From NCBI GenBank assembly GCA_015680685.1, contig MNCI01022611.1, positions 63,112-127,111 of the forward strand: DNA of 64,000 nucleotides. Reading direction: 5' to 3'. Below, one piece after another: positions 23,046 to 34,123 of this stretch (the stretch's first letter is position 1; every line of letters begins with the position of its first letter). The position numbers were made by a program, and so were the translations under genes. Origin of the DNA: Gnetum montanum. Its lineage: Eukaryota; Streptophyta; Gnetopsida; Gnetales; Gnetaceae. Under the pieces are notes generated by a model. It did no database searches and was not told the DNA's origin. It worked only from the letters and a program-made list of their open reading frames with translations.

Positions 23046-25808
23046 ATGGCCCCGAAACGTGCAAAGCAAGAGGGTCTTGCCCAAGGTGGAAGCAAATGAG
23101 CTCGGAGAGGTGGAAGACAAAGACCTACTAGATAACATGTAGAATAGGAGTAGCAATCATTTAGCATCCATCAAGACGAACCTCCTACTAGACGGTCTGG
23201 GCAGGCAGAAGGAGGAGCTGTTGCTGTGCCTGAATCGGGACAACAACTCACGTTGCCCCAAGAGTGTGTTCGGGCTATCCATGAGAAGTCCACATTCACT
23301 GTGGTGATTGTGGAGTTAACCTTCGAATCTTTTGCAGAGTTCGCTCCTGAGGCTGTTAGGGATCACCTCAAAGGATCTCCCTTTTGGCCTATCCTCTCTG
23401 AAAGCGGTGCCTGGTACTTAGGAGAAACATACCAGTTTTGGCATAATAGGGAGTAGGGCACCATAGTTAATATTTGTGGTGTGATAGTTGACTTCTTTGC
23501 GTAGGCAATTTCAGAAGTGTTAAACCTTCCGAACATAGGGCCCCAGGTTGCTCGGTTATCTACCCGTTCAGACCCTGATGTGCGAAAGGATTGGTTAGAG
23601 AAGGCTTATGGTAGGGATAAAGCATTTGGTGAATTGACGACGGAAGAGAGAGTTTATTTCAAAATTGGAACATATCACCTCTTCCCCACAAAGGGCCTCA
23701 AAAGAATATTGACATATGCGGCTAGAGGATGTCAGTGTTGATGGGAAAGGTTAATGCTAACCTACCCCATCTATATTTGATGGAGATCCTGAGGTGGTTT
23801 GAAGAACGAAAGATAGGGAAGATGGCATTGCCTTTTCCCTGTCTTATCAAAAAGCTTTGTCAACATGTTGGTATCTAGGGATACACCAATGATGTCCTCC
23901 AGAAAGCTCAAACTGCTTCATATGCTGAATTGCTAAAGGTGCTAGCTCCAAGAAAAAGCACTAGCGAAGAGTTGAGATTAGAACAAGAAGAAGAATATGT
24001 GGTTGGAACCAGTCAACCTCCAGCCACAAGTCTCAGCCAACAACAAGAAGCAGGGCCCAACACAGGCTAGGATCAACTGCCACCGCCGCAAGACTATAGA
24101 TCGTTGATGAGCCATCTGAGGGCCATCGCTGAGACGGTCAGTTGGGGAAGTCGTGATGACGCAAACCTCTTCCACATCATTGATTATGCCATGCAGCCCA
24201 CTATTTTGTTGGATCGCATAAGGGGTGAAGTCTCCATTCAAATAGGAGGAGGGGACAGTAGATGGTCACAACAGATCTCAGGAACCGGCATCTTTTCAGG
24301 GGCAGCTAGAGACTATTGAAGAGGCCACTTTGGTGGTCATGCAACACCAGAATGCCGCAGGAGTTGCAGAAGTGATCGCAGATCACATCAAAGAATCTTT
24401 CAATGTACCTATTGTGCCACCGGTAGATCTCTTAGGAGCACAGGATGCTCAAACTTTGGCCGAAACCTCAATGACTCCTGCGGAACATGAGGATGTACTT
24501 GACAGATTGGTTCAAATAGGGTAAGTAATGATGTCCTTGTTTGACATCTCTCAGGATGTCACAACAATTTAATCAGACCTCATTTCCACAAAGGGGAAGC
24601 TGGTCATATTCGAAGTAAGGGCTAAGCATGCTGAAGTTGAATTGCAAAAACTACAAGAGCAGCTCGTGGACTTACAAGCAGCACAGCGGGACCCTCTGCA
24701 ATTTGTTCCCGCAGACTAGCTAGAAAACTTTAGAACTGAGCAGCTAACAAAATTAATAGTAGAGAATAAAAAGGTGATGGAAGAAAATGAGATGGCTATT
24801 TGGGATGCCTCCGCATCACAGGCACAAACCCATGCACATCTTAAGGCACTCAAGGCCTTAGAAGAAGAAAAAAAGTAGTTGGTTGTAGACAATCTTCGGT
24901 TGACCACTGTAGAGAAGCAAAAGAACATTCTCGATGAACATTTTCATCAATTACGAAAACAATTCATCCGGGTCAACCAAGATGTAAGCTGTTTAGCCAG
25001 AGAAAATCGAACCCTCTCAATGGAGGAGGTACGCACAATTCACCAAAAGTCAGAAATTAAGATAAGCGTGTGGCAGAATGAGGCTAAACGACACAAGAAG
25101 CTGAAGGAGCACTTCCATGATCAAGTGGGGATGTATAAACAAATCCTGGAGAAGGAGATCCATATGGCCGAGGCTCAAATCAACAATATCAGTGCTCAAC
25201 ACACTGATTGGCAGGCCATATTGGATACATATGCCTTCGCCCACTAAGTGGAAGTTGAGAACCGGGACCTGTAGATTTAAGACTTAATAGAATACATGGA
25301 GTTGGAAAACCTTAGATATGCCAACCTTGCCATGTTAACAGTAGGGTGCCTGAGGATAGAGCTCGAGTAGTAGGTAGCTTCCACCCACATCAAATATGAA
25401 GCAGAATTTGCAGAGTGCAAGAAGCTGGTTGAGAAACTAGATGTCGCAAATTCTGAACTTGAGATGGTAAAAGTAAGCTACCAAGGGTAGAAAGATGTTG
25501 CAACCGACTTGGCTTGACTACTAATGGATCTTCACGAATACAAGAACAAAGCCAGAGCCTATGAGGAGGAACGATAGGTGTTCGCGGTGTGGTATGTCAA
25601 AGCCAACCAGATGTTCCCACAACTACCTTGTTCTTGGGAGGTGCCGACTCTGTCAAACATTGGAACACTAGCATGGATAGCACAAGACCCTCAGACTAAA
25701 GAGGAGAAGCTCTAAGCCACACTTCAATGCCATCAAGCTTCAAAACCTAGAGCACATGATAAATGGAAAGCACCCATGGAGGAGCCACCGCCACTAGGAA
25801 CTACATGA
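23046..25808 (+). pseudogene. Accessory ORF of element C, nearly full length but broken
   Basis: It starts ATGGCCCCGAAACG at the acceptor and stays in one frame to 23741 apart from several stops. After a frameshift it continues to PPPLGTT and TGA at 25808, about 900 codons in all. The N-terminal domain contains FESFAEFAPEAVRDHLKG, WPILSESGAWYLGETYQFW, GVIVDF...AISEVLNLPNI and, further on, MALPFPCLIKKLCQHVGI. The last two motifs resemble the putative plant transposon domain often found beside gypsy elements (Transposase_32 type); that is my reading, not a search result. From about 24720 to 25500 it is Glu/Lys/Gln-rich and coiled-coil-like. A conserved LPCSWEVP motif lies near 25620. Homologues are in B (45582-42731) and A. 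Function unknown. Confidence 0.75.
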
Positions 25809-25942
25809 GTTCCAAATTTTTGTAGTTGTAGCATTTTTCTATGTTGTGTCTTCCCATACTTCGGCATTGTCCCATTTCTTTTTCCATCAATAATCCCATA
25901 CCTATCCATTATGTAATCACTGTAACTCGAGGAGTTTTTATT

Positions 25943-25956
25943 CAGTCGTGGGGGTA
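25943..25956 (+). other. Polypurine tract of element C
   Basis: CAGTCGTGGGGGTA lies immediately before the 3' LTR and follows the family's AACTCGAGGAG block. Confidence 0.8.
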
Positions 25957-26790
25957 TGATGGGACGTGATATCGCACCCCCCGCGATATCGCGTATGCGA
26001 TATTGCGTCTTCCCCTACGATATCACGTATGCAATATCGCAGTCCGCCACAATGTCTATAAATAAGAAGCAGCTCTCCCCTTGTTTCACAATGAGGAGTT
26101 AGATTGTAGTGAAGCTCTAGCAGTCTGATCCCTCCAGAGATAGATTATTTTCCCATGTCTGCCCGCAGTGTGGTGAATGTAATTGTATGACATCCTTTAT
26201 TCGAGTGTGACGTACTTGGACACGTACATAACTGGCAATAAAGATCAAGATTACTTCATCATCACAGCATTCACTTTGTTTATTTATTTATTTAATTATT
26301 ATTTATTGCTTTCCTAATTAGTCTCTCTCACCCTTATCTCCTAGCAACGCGAAATGAGTACGACTTGATTACGAGCATTTAAGTGTGACTACTTGGTAAC
26401 CCAATGGCGTACCTAGGATCTACGCTTGGTAATCCCAGTGGTAGCTGTGCAAAAAGTCCAAGATGTGTACAAATTATCAAGGAATGGATGTTCATCACAC
26501 TTAGGCTAGATTAGATCTTCTTACCCTTTCCCTCCTAGCTTAGCTTAGTTAATATTATTTTCCACTGCCTTCAGGAGTAGCGATTAGATTAGGAATCCAT
26601 TACACACCTCACTCTGGACTAAACCATATGTGACAAATATAATACTAGTTTAGGTGGAAAGACAGTGAATTGCGACCTAAGGCTAACTGTCTAGGTGCCA
26701 CAACTAGTCCCTCTGCGGAGTTCGACTGGATCGCGCGTGAAAATGCTCGTATTCGTATGGTTGAGTGTAGGGGTACCTCGCCACTCATCA
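25957..26790 (+). repeat. 3' LTR of element C
   Basis: Starts TGATGGGACGTGATATCGC and ends CCACTCATCA. U3 has four GATATC-type palindromes, including one block (CGATATCACGTATGCAATATCG-like) that is absent from the 5' LTR. The TATA box CTATAAATAAGAAG is near 26055. A TSD-like cctta follows. Confidence 0.9.
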
Positions 26791-27280
26791 CCTTATTAAT
26801 ATTTCCATTTATTGCTCTTTATGATTCATATCATTAAGTAAAATGAGTACACCTAATCACAAGTGCTTAAGTGTAATTACTTAGTAATACAATAATGTAT
26901 TATTTGGAAAACCTAGTGATGTATTCTTAGCGATTCTAGTGGTGGTTATATGAAGTCCAAGGCATGTGCAAACAATTAGGAATGAATACTTATCGTAGGT
27001 AGGCTACTTTAGACTTTACTTTCCACTATTTATTAGCTTAATTGATTTATCTGTTTATTGTCATTAGGAGTAGCATAGGATTATACAACATCACATGCCT
27101 CACTTTGGACTAAATCATATGTGACAAAGCTACCACTAGTCCAAGTGGGAAGATAGCAAACTACGATCAAGGCATAACGATTTAGATGCACAACTAGTCC
27201 CATCCACAAAATTTGACTAGATCGTGCATGAATGCTTGTGATTCATATGGTTGGGCATAGGGGTTCCTCATTGCTCATTA

Positions 27281-27769
27281 ATATGAATGCTAATATATTT
27301 AGGGAACCTAGTGAGAAAAATATTTTGAAGTCTTTATAGAATGCAGAATAAAATCCTTGGTGATATTGGTTAGACTGACTAGTAGTAGCAAACTACCTGT
27401 AGAGTTAGAAATTATCCAAGATGATTTTGAAAGTAATTTGCTAAGAAAAAGCATCAAGTTAAAGAAGATCTTACAGAATCTATTAGACAAATGCAACTTC
27501 TATTAGACTATAATCCATTTAATTTTAAAACTTAAAAAGCCTTGGTTAAAGCTCATTATGCTAAATAGTATTGGAATGCTTTTGAAGCTAAAAATGCTCT
27601 TACTAAAATTCACATATTCTAGCTAAAAATTAAAGATGAACCTTGCAAGAAGTTTTTTGTATTTTTTAAAATAATGGGTCAAGTACTTAAACTAGAATTT
27701 CTTTACATAAATGATTCCACCATTACAAATCTAGAGATTATTAAAGTCCCTAGCTATGACTTGTAATTT
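27281..27769 (+). other. Decayed sequence right of solo LTR D, unassigned
   Basis: Plus-strand frames read like fragmented coding sequence (for example ALTKIHIF, then LKIKDEPCKKFFVFFK near 27598-27665), but no diagnostic motif is present. A LINE interior is possible. Confidence 0.3.
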
Positions 27770-28395
27770 CATTTCTCAATGAAACCACAAGTTGACCATG
27801 ACTCATGGTCAACTCGTGGTATACTTAGAACTAACAAGCCTCTATTTTTCAATGACCACGACTTTCATCACAACTTGTGATATGACAAAATGAGGTTTCC
27901 ACAACTCATGGTCCATCTCATCTTAGTCTAGAAGCCAAAAGAAGCCTAACAACACCTTTACCATGACCTAATCACAACTTGTGGTTAAGCCACCATGAGC
28001 TCACCACAACTCATGGTCTACACAAATTAACAGTAGAGATAGAAGGTAAAAAATTAACACTAATAGAAGGCACCATGACTTGACCAAAACCTATGGTCAA
28101 GTATCCAAAACCTCACCATGACCTATGGTGAGGCAACCATGCTCTCATCACAATACTAGAGGCCAACAAAAATACTATGGTAGCTCCAAAAGCAATAATG
28201 ACCTAACTACAACTCCACCATAACTTGTAGTTAGGTTATCAAAACTTCACCATGACTTGTGATCAAGACACCATGAGACAGTCATGATCCATGATTAGGG
28301 ATTTCAACACTCTAACCAACCACAACCCACAGTCTAATACCATGAGTCAATCACAAGTCTATCATAACTTGTGATCTATAAAACCACGACAAGGT
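27770..28395 (+). repeat. Array of self-complementary CATGA/CACAACTTGTG motifs ending at a TATA box
   Basis: Words such as CCATGACT, CTCATGGT, CACAACTTGTG and ACCATGA recur some twenty times over about 600 bases. Many are mutual reverse complements or self-palindromic. The array ends at GATCTATAAAACCACGAC (about 28374-28391), a good TATA box. The layout, palindrome array then TATA, copies that of the LTR U3 regions elsewhere in the window. This may therefore be the U3 of a third LTR family, although LTR ends were not found. Confidence 0.5.
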
Positions 28396-29022
28396 AACTA
28401 TTCATGATCCTATTTTTGGTTAATTCTTCAGGTGAATTTTCAAGTGAGGCTAGCTAATCTAGGAAGCTCAAAGGAACCTTCTTCCATTATGCCCAAAAAT
28501 TATGACATTTGGTATCCAAGTAGATGTTCTAATTTTGGAAGCATATTTTGTTGAGTCAAATGATATCAAAGAGTTTAGTTTAGGACTCAAAGATCTTAGT
28601 GAGGATCCATGTATTATAGGTTGGATGTCAAAGAATCATGAAGCTCATTATCATATCCTTTGTTTCATTCATTTTCATATGTCAAGTGTCAAATCTCTCT
28701 ATGTTGTAAACTTGGCCATTGTAAATGCCCATAAAGCCATCTCAAACCTAAGACATAATCAAGCTAGCAGTATAAATCTCAAACATAAAACATAATCAAG
28801 CTAAGTGTTGGTGACAACTTTGGACTAACAATATTTTTTTGTTCTTACCCTAGCAACAAGAAACTAATGGTGGGGAAATTTTATTTGACATCAATGTTAT
28901 CTCCTCCTTGTAATGAAAATCACAAGGATGAGAAGTTCTTTAAAATCTTGAGTTTAGGTGTTAGGTGATTTATGGAAACACCAAGGTCCAGATACATTTA
29001 AATAAACTTAATAGTTGCAAAG
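28396..29022 (+). other. Stretch with one unassigned 97-codon open frame
   Basis: An open frame at 28502-28795 begins MTFGIQVDVLILEAYF and contains EFSLGLKDLSEDP; I do not recognise it. If the array to its left is a U3, this would be the R/U5 or leader region of that element. No other feature was seen. Confidence 0.3.
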
Positions 29023-29740
29023 AACTATGTTGACCTTTTGGTATGTCAAAACGTTAAGTAAAATGGAATCAAAAGTTGTTTGCATGGTTGTGTGGTTGTT
29101 GTGTTTATAGGAAAAAGCACATGGGAGACCAAGATAAGATGACAAGGAATGAACTAGTGAGCTCAAAGGAAAAGGTCATCCACAAGGTCTCAAGTGAACA
29201 TGCAAAAATTCAAAGAACGTGAACAAAGACCAAATAACTTACAAGAAAAGTTAACATCATTGGAGCATGTGGAAGTGCAAGATCATGGACAAGGAACGAA
29301 GAAATCAAAATGCAAAGGAAGCAAAGAAAGATGTCTTCAAGAAATAGTAGACGTCTTGACAAAATTGAAGGCAACACAATTAAAGACGTCTCTGCAAAAT
29401 AGTAGATATCTTTCATTAGACATAGGTGTCTTTCACTAGACAAAGATGTCTTCCTAGAATAAAGGCTAGTTACAAAAAGATGTTTTTCACCAAACAAAGA
29501 CATATTTCCAAAATCAAGGCTAGAAGCAGAAAGACATCTCAGCCATGAAGAAGATGTCTTCCATGACCATCAACTAGCCATTGCACAAGTTCCAAGATGA
29601 ATTTGGAAACGTAGTGGCTATAAGAATACATCATTCTTATTAGGAAAGGCGCAAGCTTTTGTACAATCATTATGTAATCATTTGACAATCATTGTAATCA
29701 TTGTTGCTTGTCATTGTATTATCTTTTGTGTATTGTAAAG

Positions 29741-30751
29741 TGATGAGACATGATTCACATGAGCCGCGATATCGCGTCATCCCCTGCGATGTCGCGTACG
29801 CGATATTGCGGTCTGCCGCCAAATCTATAAATAAGAGGCGGCACTCCCCTTATTTCCCATCCTGGTTTAGAAGTAGGGAAACTCTGGCAGTTTGATCACT
29901 CCAGAGATAGAATATTTTCCATGTGCCTGCAGTAGGAGTCCTAGAGTGAATGAATCTTTATTCGAACAACATTGTACCTGAACACAAGTTGTGTATGGCA
30001 ATAAAGATAAACTTGATTGGATAAACCTTGTAGTGCATGGAATAGAATTTTATTTAAATATTATTTATTGCTTTCCTAGAATGCGGTATGAGTACGACTT
30101 GATTACGAGCATCTAAGGATGTGTATGGTTAGTCAAGGAATCGGCTGCTCATCGCATGCGGTATGAGTACGACTTGATTACGAGCATCTCGTGTGACTAC
30201 TTGGTAACCTAGTGGCATATTCAGGATCTGCGCTTGGTAATCCCAGTGGTAGTCAAACACCCCGATGTGTACGATTAGTGAAGGAATCGGCTGCTCATCA
30301 CACTTAGGCTAGTTAGATTCTCTCAACCCTTTCCTCCTAGTTAAGTGCCTTAGTACGACCACTTCAAGCACGTGCGTTACGCATGGTGATCCCAGTGACA
30401 ATTAGCATTTAGTAGCCACGGTTGCATCGGTTCAAGGTGTGTATGGTAAGTGGGAACGGATGCTGACGCTAGTTAATTTAGACTTAGTTCATTAGTTAGA
30501 GTTAGTTAGTTCCTCAACCCTTCACTCTTAGCATAGAAGACATAAAACCAGAAAAAACTATAAAAATCATATGCCTCGGACTTACTTAACCACACACCGT
30601 GACAACTACAAGTAAGTCTGGGAAGACAACGAAAAATTAACCCCAAGTGTTCCATGGGGCATGTAGGCATTTAGTCTACGGAGTTCAACCGAATCGTGCG
30701 TGCTACGCTCGTTTCGTATGGTTGAGTGTAGGGGTACCTCGCCACTCATCA
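29741..30751 (+). repeat. 5' LTR of element E
   Basis: A 1011-bp LTR running from TGATGAGACATGATTC to CCACTCATCA. U3 has GCGATATCGCG, GCGATGTCGCG and ACGCGATATTGCG words (29763-29812) and a CTATAAATAAGAGGC TATA box near 29824. An internal duplication of about 75 bp places GCGGTATGAGTACGACTTG at 30083 and again at 30158. Confidence 0.9.
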
Positions 30752-30752
30752 T

Positions 30753-30770
30753 TGGCACCGTTGTTGGTGA
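30753..30770 (+). other. Primer binding site of element E, degenerate tRNA-Asp type
   Basis: TGGCACCGTTGTTGGTGA compares with TGGCGCCGTTGCCGGGGA. The mismatches are mainly G/A or C/T. Confidence 0.7.
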
Positions 30771-30892
30771 TTAAGTGTTTGTGCATCATATAGAACATAA
30801 GGATATCATTCACATCATTGTGAGCCTTAACAAACCTTCAAGTTAATCAAAAGAGAAAAATTATATAATGGTGAATTAGCACACTGATAAAA

Positions 30893-32887
30893 ATGTCTTC
30901 TTCTCATAAGAGCAACTCACCACCTAAGGACCATACACGAGACAGTCAGCAACATAAAACACATAGCCGAAATCAGCCAAGTCCTAAATAATACAAGATA
31001 GTTTATACTCATCCCGATGAGTATATTCCAGACTTTACCTTTATCCTCCATCAAGACGAACAACTGTGATGGAGAGATTTGCAAGGTAACATCGTGTTAC
31101 CCCTAGATCGATCAGTCTCTCACATGATTTTTCGTGCCTTGGCATAGATAGGCATAACTGAATTATATGCTAAATACGTTGCAGAAGATTTTGACATGAG
31201 GGATTATTATCCCATAGATGCCCAACGTATGAGGGACTTAAGGTAGGAGAGTCAACATACATTGTTGAAGGGCAAAGGTTCACACGTCCTTAACGAAATA
31301 GGAGATGAGGAACCCCTTATAACAGGTTCTTTAGCAAACGATGTTCCCCCTCCTAACGATGATGAGGAGGTTGGGTATTAGAATCTACGACCAACAATAC
31401 ATAACCATGGTTCTGATGCCTGTGAACACCAACTGTTCATAGAGGGAACAACCACTCATGCTAAGGATGAGCACTTAGATCGTCACCACGATCGGGGCTG
31501 TAGCAGCCGAAGAGAAGGAAAGAAACATCATCATGGCGATGGTTCCCCTTCTTCCTCCCCTTATTCACATCACTCACCCTCTCCTTCTACATCTAGGCAC
31601 AGCCATCATAAACACAACGGAGAGGATAAAGGTAGACAAAACGAGAGACCTCGAAGGGAAAGTCAAGAGAGAGGACAAGGGCAAGGACGTAGGGAGAGTA
31701 GGAAACAACGTAGACATCACAGGTGTCATGAACGAGATGATCATGACAAGCCCCTACTCGCAACCCAAAGTATGCTTGACATCATGAAGGCAGTTAGGAT
31801 TCCCACAAGGCATTTAAAAGATAGTCAGATCAAATGATTAGACATGAACAACATCCCACAATTTGAAGGGGGATACAATGCTGATCCGCAAAATCATTTA
31901 CAGGCATTCCACAATGCCTGTGCCTTGCAAAATATATAAAATGAGTGGAAAAAACTTAAGTAGTTCTCAAGGACACTCACCAAAGAAGCAGAGAGCTGGT
32001 ACTGATCCTTAGAACTAGAAACCATTAGGAGGTGGAGTACGATGCTAAAATTGTTCAACGATAAGTATTAGACGTACTCCAAAGTGTTCAATCTGCGTAA
32101 GTAGATCCAAGGCTGGAAAAAAGGTACATATGAACCCTTGGATGCTGCCATGGCCTACTATTACACGATGTTACATCGTTGCCCGGGCCATGGGTATGCT
32201 CAGCGGGATCAACTTCGCCACATCATGGATGGGCTAAGGCATGAAACTAGAAGAACCCTTGGAACTTATGGGAGACTCTCACAACTTAGAGCCCATGAAG
32301 TACATAGCTTGTTGGAGAAAGTAGCAAAAGAAGAAGGTGAACTACGAAAAAAGGAAAGTGTGGAAGAGTACAACCGTGATCCCTCTTTTCAAAAGAAGGG
32401 AGTGAAATTTTGTGATGAAGAAGATGAGTCACCAATTGAAGAGTTGGTGAACAGAAAGACCTTGCCGCTTCAAAAGCTCACAATAGAAATAGCAGCTAAG
32501 GTAGATGACGTATGGAGTTCCTTAGACTCTAAAATTGAAAAAGTCTTAAAAATTGTAGAAGCGTCTAGGGTAGAACAAAGTAGTGACAAAGGTAAGAAAA
32601 AGTGGAGAGATTTAAGCCTTACACATGACAAGGGTAAGGGAAAAATCACCAACTCCGATGTGGCTGTGGACTCTGACATAGACGATGACAGTGGATGTGA
32701 GATCTGCCACTATGACCATCATAAGGGATGTTTCCCCATGAGCTCACATCTACAGGAGTCTGGGGTGTATGCACTTAATCCAAGACTCAACCAAAGGCAA
32801 ACACCCCGAAGGTTATCTTATCCACAAGGTAACGCAAGGCAGTTCCACCAACCACTAATGTATTATCCAAGTGGAACTCCACCATAG
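30893..32887 (+). pseudogene. gag of element E with in-frame stops
   Basis: One reading frame can be followed from ATG at 30893 to TAG at 32887. Its N-terminal part (EYIPDFTFILHQDEQL) matches element B. A basic, Ser/His/Arg-rich tract (31500-31760) precedes the capsid-like part (MNNIPQFEGGYNADPQNHL near 31842). The last 249 codons (32138-32887) are uninterrupted and contain CPGHGYAQRDQLRHIMDGL and the knuckle CEICHYDHHKGC near 32698. The eight or so stops are TAA, TAG or TGA, and where B can be compared they replace Gln or Trp (for example TGA for the first Trp of HLQWWD). Gag would assemble the particle; the frame is retained but not translatable. Confidence 0.85.
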
Positions 32888-33429
32888 CCCATTGGACAGC
32901 ATCAGCAGTGGCAATACCCACAGTCATGGGGGATGCCATTGTTGAAACATCAGTACCCTTACCGATAGCCTGACCCTTATGGATATTATGTGCAGCAGTC
33001 GATTTCTCCAAGTGACTCTATAAGTCATACAACCCCCAACCGTTACTACCAAGTTCGGGAGTACTTCTGAAGGACTCCTTCTCCTCCGGGAGACACTCCA
33101 TACCCACACCATCCTCGTAATCAATCCGCACCTCTTCCACTAGTAGTAGTTCCCATAACACCTCTTGCTCCAACAATGCAAGGGGAACTTCCTCCTCAAC
33201 CGCAGCAACGTCACACTGCGAGAGCTGTAAATATCCAACCTGCTGTTGGTTCTAAAAACTGTAAAAAGAGAAGACCTTTCTTCAGAACCAAAAGCCTAGA
33301 CAAACTCTCGCAACAACAAGCGATTGGGCCCATGTACACTCCTCCACCATCTAATACTTCGGAGCACTCTTTCATCCAAAATCAGAGCTTAAAGCATACA
33401 GTTATGTTATACTGTAACTAATTGGATTA

Positions 33430-33808
33430 AGGTAGGCCACCTTCCCAGGAAACTAAATGATCCTAGGAGTGCCTTAATCTATTTACAAATCACTAGAAAT
33501 AAACCACATAGGGCTCTTCTTGACTCATGTTCTGGAGTTAACTTAATTTCACGAGAGATGTAACATGCCTGGAACCTACCCCAACTTAAGAAGAGCAACA
33601 TTCAACTAGAGCTGGCAGACCAGTCCATCACCATTCCCTTGGGATTGGTGGAGGACATCATTACCACTATGTGTGGTTGGTCTTACCCAGCTGATTTCCT
33701 AGTGATTGAGGTGAACAACAACAAAGGGGACTTCCCAATTATAATGGGAAGGGCATGGCTTAGTACAGTAGATGCATGCCTTAGGATCTGTGATCTTTCC
33801 TTGGAAAT
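33430..33808 (+). pseudogene. Aspartic protease region of element E, cut by the gap
   Basis: The frame reads RALLDSCSGVNLIS near 33517, where the family has a LLDSGASVNL-type active site, so the DSG triad residue after Ser is lost. It continues LKKSNIQLELADQSITIPLG, LVEDIITTMCGW and PIIMGRAWLSTVDA as in element B. One stop (TAA) lies after SREM. The region ends at the gap after DLSLE. Confidence 0.8.
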
Positions 33809-34123
33809 NNNNNNNNNNNNNNNNNNNNNNNNNNNNNNNNNNNNNNNNNNNNNNNNNNNNNNNNNNNNNNNNNNNNNNNNNNNNNNNNNNNNNNNNNNNN
33901 NNNNNNNNNNNNNNNNNNNNNNNNNNNNNNNNNNNNNNNNNNNNNNNNNNNNNNNNNNNNNNNNNNNNNNNNNNNNNNNNNNNNNNNNNNNNNNNNNNNN
34001 NNNNNNNNNNNNNNNNNNNNNNNNNNNNNNNNNNNNNNNNNNNNNNNNNNNNNNNNNNNNNNNNNNNNNNNNNNNNNNNNNNNNNNNNNNNNNNNNNNNN
34101 NNNNNNNNNNNNNNNNNNNNNNN
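33809..34123. other. Assembly gap (315 N) inside element E
   Basis: The left side is protease and the right side is post-integrase spacer. About 3.3 kb of pol would lie here if E matched B, so either the element is deleted or the gap is badly undersized. Confidence 0.95.

Larger units (their letters stand above)
19287..26790 (+). mobile_element. Element C: Ty3/gypsy retrotransposon with gag and accessory ORF but no pol
   Basis: LTRs lie at 19287-20084 and 25957-26790. The TSD is tctta (19282-19286) against cctta (26791-26795), one mismatch. A PBS matching the 3' end of tRNA-Asp follows the 5' LTR directly. Internal order is gag, a spacer, an internal TATA and G-run region, an intron-like segment, the accessory ORF, then the PPT. 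No protease, reverse transcriptase, RNase H or integrase was found between gag (to about 22064) and the accessory ORF (from 23046), so C would need enzymes in trans. A 252-N gap lies inside gag. Confidence 0.9.
18906..27280 (+). mobile_element. Solo LTR D (Ty3/gypsy), split by element C
   Basis: The LTR parts are 18906-19286 and 26791-27280, about 870 bp together. It starts TGATGAGTCATGA and ends TTGCTCATTA, with the final CA decayed to TA. It is flanked by a perfect TSD, atatg, at 18901-18905 and 27281-27285. U3 has GATATCG palindromes (18930-19010) and a CTATAAATACAAC TATA box near 19020; the AATAAAG motif is near 19200. There is no internal region, so this is a solo LTR left by LTR-LTR recombination, and it predates the insertion of C. 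Confidence 0.9.
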
